From Trebonia sp. (GTDB lineage Bacteria > Actinomycetota > Actinomycetes > Streptosporangiales > Streptosporangiaceae): a stretch of DNA of 8,772 bases. The translations under genes and the position numbers were made by a program. This document shows, in pieces, positions 6,678 through 8,772 of this stretch. The stretch spans positions 1-8,772 of the forward strand of contig JASHPP010000193.1 in the NCBI GenBank assembly GCA_030038035.1. The letters are read 5' to 3'. Under the pieces are notes generated by a model. It made no database searches, had not been told where the DNA came from, and was given only the letters and a program-made list of their open reading frames with translations. Each line of letters opens with the position of its first letter. Within the stretch, counting starts at the first letter, position 1.

Positions 6678-6914
6678 ATGCAAGACATTCACAACGGGAT
6701 CTCTGCCGCGCACCTCGAGGGCGTGGCTTGGCAGAAGAGCCAGCGCAGCAACTCGCAGGGGGCGTGCGTCGAACTCGCTCGCCTCGATTCCGCCACTGTG
6801 GCGATGCGAAACTCGCGCGACCCGCGCGGCACGGCGCTTATCTACCCGGCCGAGGCAGTCCGGGCCATGGTCAGCGCGCTGCGGGACGGCGAATTCGACG
6901 ACCTGATCGGCTAG
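6678..6914 (+). CDS. DUF397 domain protein, small regulatory partner family
   Basis: A 78-residue protein filled by one DUF397 domain. Family features are WQKSQRSNSQGACVELARL (18-36), the VAMRNSRDPRG block (41-51, the usual form being VAVRDSKDPxG), and a C-terminal helix ending GEFDDL. ATG 6678 is set by AGGAGA at 6663-6668. DUF397 proteins are abundant in Streptomyces and relatives, normally beside a helix-turn-helix (XRE-type) gene, and some such pairs control development and antibiotic production, as in the WhiJ-like systems. Here no such gene is adjacent: metK lies upstream and priA downstream. A direct repeat GTCAACG (6639-6645, 6652-6658) sits just before the ribosome-binding site. It probably acts with a regulator encoded elsewhere, or is a remnant of a pair. 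Domain assignment is firm; function is inferred from the family. Confidence 0.88.
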   Translation: MQDIHNGISAAHLEGVAWQKSQRSNSQGACVELARLDSATVAMRNSRDPRGTALIYPAEAVRAMVSALRDGEFDDLIG

Positions 6915-6952
6915 TGAGCACGCCAGCGGCATCAGTTCGGTAAGGCCCGCCT

Positions 6953-6993
6953 GCGGCCGGGCACGGGTATTGCGGCTTCCCGTGCCCGGCCGC
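6953..6993 (+). terminator. Strong hairpin terminator after DUF397
   Basis: GCGGCCGGGCACGGG (6953-6967) is a perfect 15-bp inverted match to CCCGTGCCCGGCCGC (6979-6993), with an 11-base loop. It begins 38 bases after the DUF397 stop. No T-tract follows, which is usual in high-GC actinobacteria. It ends about 20 bases before element B and should isolate priA from upstream transcription. Confidence 0.8.
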
Positions 6994-7014
6994 TCGCGCT
7001 CTGCCGGCTCTCAA

Positions 7015-7358
7015 GCCAATGCGGGAACCTAGGCCGCCCCTCCTGATGGCGCCACCCAGCCAACATCGGACCCGCGGATAGACAACACGCTAAGTCTGGC
7101 CACCGCGCCGCCAAGGCCTGGCCTGGCCCCGCAGGCAACCCCACAGTCCCTTGCTACCACCGTCCCCGCGTCGCCCGGCCCCGTCCCAAGTGACCGACGT
7201 CGTCCCACTATCCGAGACCGCCGCCGGACAGCCGTCCGGGCCTCACGCAGAACCGCCACGCCCCCGCCACACCGCTCACCCGTACCTCATCGTCACCTGA
7301 CCAGGTGACATGCACCCGAGGGAGCGGCGACGCAGCACCCTTAACTTCCGCCATTGGC
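7015..7358 (-). mobile_element. MITE-like dispersed element, copy B
   Basis: Reverse-strand relative of the element at 838-1151. A 27-bp block (7297-7323) is identical to 878-904. Other shared parts are the CTTAACTTCC end (7340-7349), the two small hairpins (7202-7218 and 7225-7238), and blocks near 7022-7075. The termini match each other inversely: GCCAATGCGGGAACCTAGGC starts at 7015, and the right end read on the minus strand is GCCAATGGCGGAAGTTAAG (ending at 7358). No transposase is encoded, and an obvious target duplication is absent. At 344 bp it is slightly longer than copy A. Its right end stops 66 bases before the priA start, so the priA promoter must lie inside or beside it. Boundaries are by eye. 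Confidence 0.6.
7292..7309. promoter_or_regulatory. 18-bp palindrome within element B
   Basis: GTCACCTG-AC-CAGGTGAC is a perfect 8-2-8 palindrome about 115 bases before the priA start. In copy A the matching site (892-909) is intact on one side and changed at two positions on the other. It could be a protein-binding site or a small RNA hairpin. There is no direct evidence which. Confidence 0.35.
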
Positions 7359-7424
7359 CCCATACCGCCTGCCCGCACGCTTCGGCCGTCACCGGTACCC
7401 GCGCATTTCTGGTAGGACGGGACC

Positions 7425-8772
7425 GTGGCGGACACGCAGAACAATGGCCCGCGCAGCCCGCGGCCGACTGCGGGCTCGCCAGAGAGCGCGACATCCGCGA
7501 CTGCCGCCACGCCCGCCACGCCCACGCCCGCCACGCGCACGCCCACGCCCGCGACCACCGCGACCACCGCGACCACGGCGAGCAGGAACCGCCGGGCGAG
7601 CAAGGCGAAGAGCGCGAAGGCCCCGAAGAGGCTTATCCCGGCCGCGGACCAGCCGGTGGCCAGAATCGCGGTGGACATCCCGCTCGCCCACCTGGACCGG
7701 CCGTTCGACTACCTGGTGCCGGAGCGGCTCGCCGTGCAGGCCAGGCCCGGAGTGCGCGTGCGCGTCAGGTTCGCGGGGCAGCTCACCGACGGCTTCGTCC
7801 TGGAGCGGACGCAGACAAGCGAGCACCAGGGCCGTCTCGCCTACCTGGAGCGCGTGGTGTCGCCCGAGCGGGTGCTGACCGCCGAGATCGCCGGGCTGGC
7901 CCGGGCGGTCGCCGACAGGTACGCCGGCACGCTCGCCGACGTGCTCCGGCTGGCGGTCCCGCAGCGGCACGCCGCGACCGAGGCAGCCCCGCGCGCAGGC
8001 ACGCACAAGCCGCCTGGCAAACCCGCACCGGGGCCGTGGGACAGGTACCCCGCCGGGCGGGCGTTCCTCGACGCGCTCTGTGCCGCCCGTCCGGCGCGGG
8101 CCGCCTGGACGGCACTGCCGGGGACCGGCTGGCCAGACGAGATCGCGCGGGCGGCCGCGACCTGCGCGAGCGGCGGCCGCGGCGCGGTGATCGTGGTGCC
8201 GGATGCCCGCGACCTCGGCCAGGTCGGCGCGGCGCTCGCGGACCTGGGCGCCGGCCACGTCACGCTCACCGCTGACCTCGGCCCGGCCGAACGCTACCGC
8301 CGCTGGCTCGCGGCGCTGCGCGGTGACGTGCTGATCGCGGCCGGCACCCGCGCGGCGATGTTCGCGCCGGTCCATGACCTCGGCCTCGTCGTGCTCTGGG
8401 ATGACGGCGACGACCTGCACGCTGAGCCACGCGCCCCCTATCCGAACGCCAGGGAGGTGCTCGCGCTGCGCGCCCACCGGGCGGGCGCCGCCGCACTGAT
8501 CGGCGGGTTCGCCCGCACCCCTGAGCTCACGCAGCTGGTGAAGTCCGGCTGGGCCCGGTCGCTTGAGCCTGAGCGGGCCGTGCTGCGGCAAGCCGCCCCG
8601 CTGGTGCGCCCGGCCGCCGAAGAGGCCGAGCTGTCCAGGGACGAGGCGGCAGTCACGGCCAGGCTGCCCAGCCTCGCGCTGCGGACCGCGCGCGCCGCGC
8701 TCGCGCACGGCCCGGTGCTCGTGCAGGTGCCGCGCCGCGGCTACCTCGCCGCGATCGCGTGCGAGCGCTGCC
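7425..8772 (+). CDS. priA: Primosomal protein PriA, actinobacterial helicase-deficient form (3'-truncated)
   Basis: Replication-restart protein that recognises stalled forks. The frame opens at GTG 7425, preceded by AGGA (7414-7417), and stays open to the window edge (449 codons plus one base). Residues 21-52 are a Thr/Ala/Pro low-complexity tail and 54-69 are basic. The DNA-binding domain starts near 78 (RIAVDIPLAHLDRPFDYLVP, then VRVRFAGQLTDGFVLE). The ATPase part is degenerate: LPGTGW (231-236) stands where Walker A (GxTGSGKT) would be, and WDDGDD (325-330) where DEEH would be. This agrees with actinobacterial PriA, predicted to lack helicase activity. RRGY and the first cysteine pair CERC (446-449) begin the zinc-binding region; the rest is outside the window. 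A later start near 7650 would remove the low-complexity tail, but no good site was seen there. It follows metK in the usual order, with DUF397 and element B between. Confidence 0.9.
   Translation, partial: MADTQNNGPRSPRPTAGSPESATSATAATPATPTPATRTPTPATTATTATTASRNRRASKAKSAKAPKRLIPAADQPVARIAVDIPLAHLDRPFDYLVPERLAVQARPGVRVRVRFAGQLTDGFVLERTQTSEHQGRLAYLERVVSPERVLTAEIAGLARAVADRYAGTLADVLRLAVPQRHAATEAAPRAGTHKPPGKPAPGPWDRYPAGRAFLDALCAARPARAAWTALPGTGWPDEIARAAATCASGGRGAVIVVPDARDLGQVGAALADLGAGHVTLTADLGPAERYRRWLAALRGDVLIAAGTRAAMFAPVHDLGLVVLWDDGDDLHAEPRAPYPNAREVLALRAHRAGAAALIGGFARTPELTQLVKSGWARSLEPERAVLRQAAPLVRPAAEEAELSRDEAAVTARLPSLALRTARAALAHGPVLVQVPRRGYLAAIACERC
7506..7580. repeat. Low-complexity repeat in the priA 5' end
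   Basis: GCCACGCCC-like units run through 7506-7550, followed by three near-exact 9-base units GCGACCACC/G at 7551-7577. They encode the Ala-Thr-Pro tail (residues about 28-52). Unit-number changes would alter tail length without shifting frame. Confidence 0.6.

Noticed and set aside
7208..7678. Minus-strand frame with a hydrophobic Val/Ala stretch that looks like a membrane protein
   Set aside because: The hydrophobic run is the complement of the Ala/Thr/Pro repeat of priA, and the rest is element B.
7310..8275. 321-codon plus-strand frame starting in element B
   Set aside because: Wrong frame relative to PriA, Arg/Ala/Gly-rich, and starts inside the repeat element.
7389..8708. 439-codon minus-strand frame opposite priA
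   Set aside because: The plus-strand frame from 7425 carries the PriA domains; the antisense product is Arg/Gly/Ala-rich without motifs.
1..8772. tRNA, rRNA or CRISPR arrays
   Set aside because: No T-loop-like GGTTCGA sequence, no rRNA stretch and no regularly spaced repeats with unique spacers were seen on either strand.

Overview
The window comes from a high-GC Gram-positive actinobacterium. The evidence is the conserved order mihF - gmk - rpoZ - coaBC - metK ... priA, the actinobacterial integration host factor, a PriA without helicase motifs, GTG starts, and a DUF397 gene, a family largely confined to multicellular actinomycetes. A Streptomyces/Streptosporangiales-type organism is likely; the sequence does not fix the genus.

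Layout. 1-543 is the 3' end of a sarcosine/dimethylglycine dehydrogenase-like oxidoreductase (GcvT-type domain). 544-2360 is about 1.8 kb without a convincing gene. It holds a 0.31 kb MITE-like element (838-1151), a 14-bp tandem repeat, a 9-bp minisatellite, alternative GC-rich hairpins and an AT-rich promoter-like stretch before mihF. 2361-6211 is the housekeeping block mihF, gmk, rpoZ, coaBC, metK, all on the plus strand. 6212-6677 is an intergenic region with a good promoter candidate and a nested palindrome. 6678-6914 is a lone DUF397 gene followed by a strong hairpin terminator. 7015-7358 is a second MITE-like element in opposite orientation. priA starts at 7425 and runs off the right edge.

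How the genes fit together. The block supplies basic growth functions: a nucleoid protein (mIHF), GDP synthesis (Gmk), the RNA polymerase omega subunit (RpoZ), two steps of coenzyme A synthesis (CoaBC), S-adenosylmethionine synthesis (MetK) and replication restart (PriA). Short gaps suggest mihF-gmk-rpoZ-coaBC are co-transcribed. The pyrimidine genes that often precede mihF in relatives are not seen here; non-coding DNA stands in their place.

Most notable points. (1) coaBC and metK form one uninterrupted 841-codon frame: no stop codon lies between them, although metK keeps its own ribosome-binding site and a tandem TAG-TGA sits one base out of frame where CoaBC should end. (2) Two related elements of about 0.31-0.34 kb with imperfect terminal inverted repeats bracket the whole mihF-to-DUF397 segment in inverted orientation. 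(3) The DUF397 gene has no helix-turn-helix partner but is preceded by a promoter/operator-like nested palindrome.
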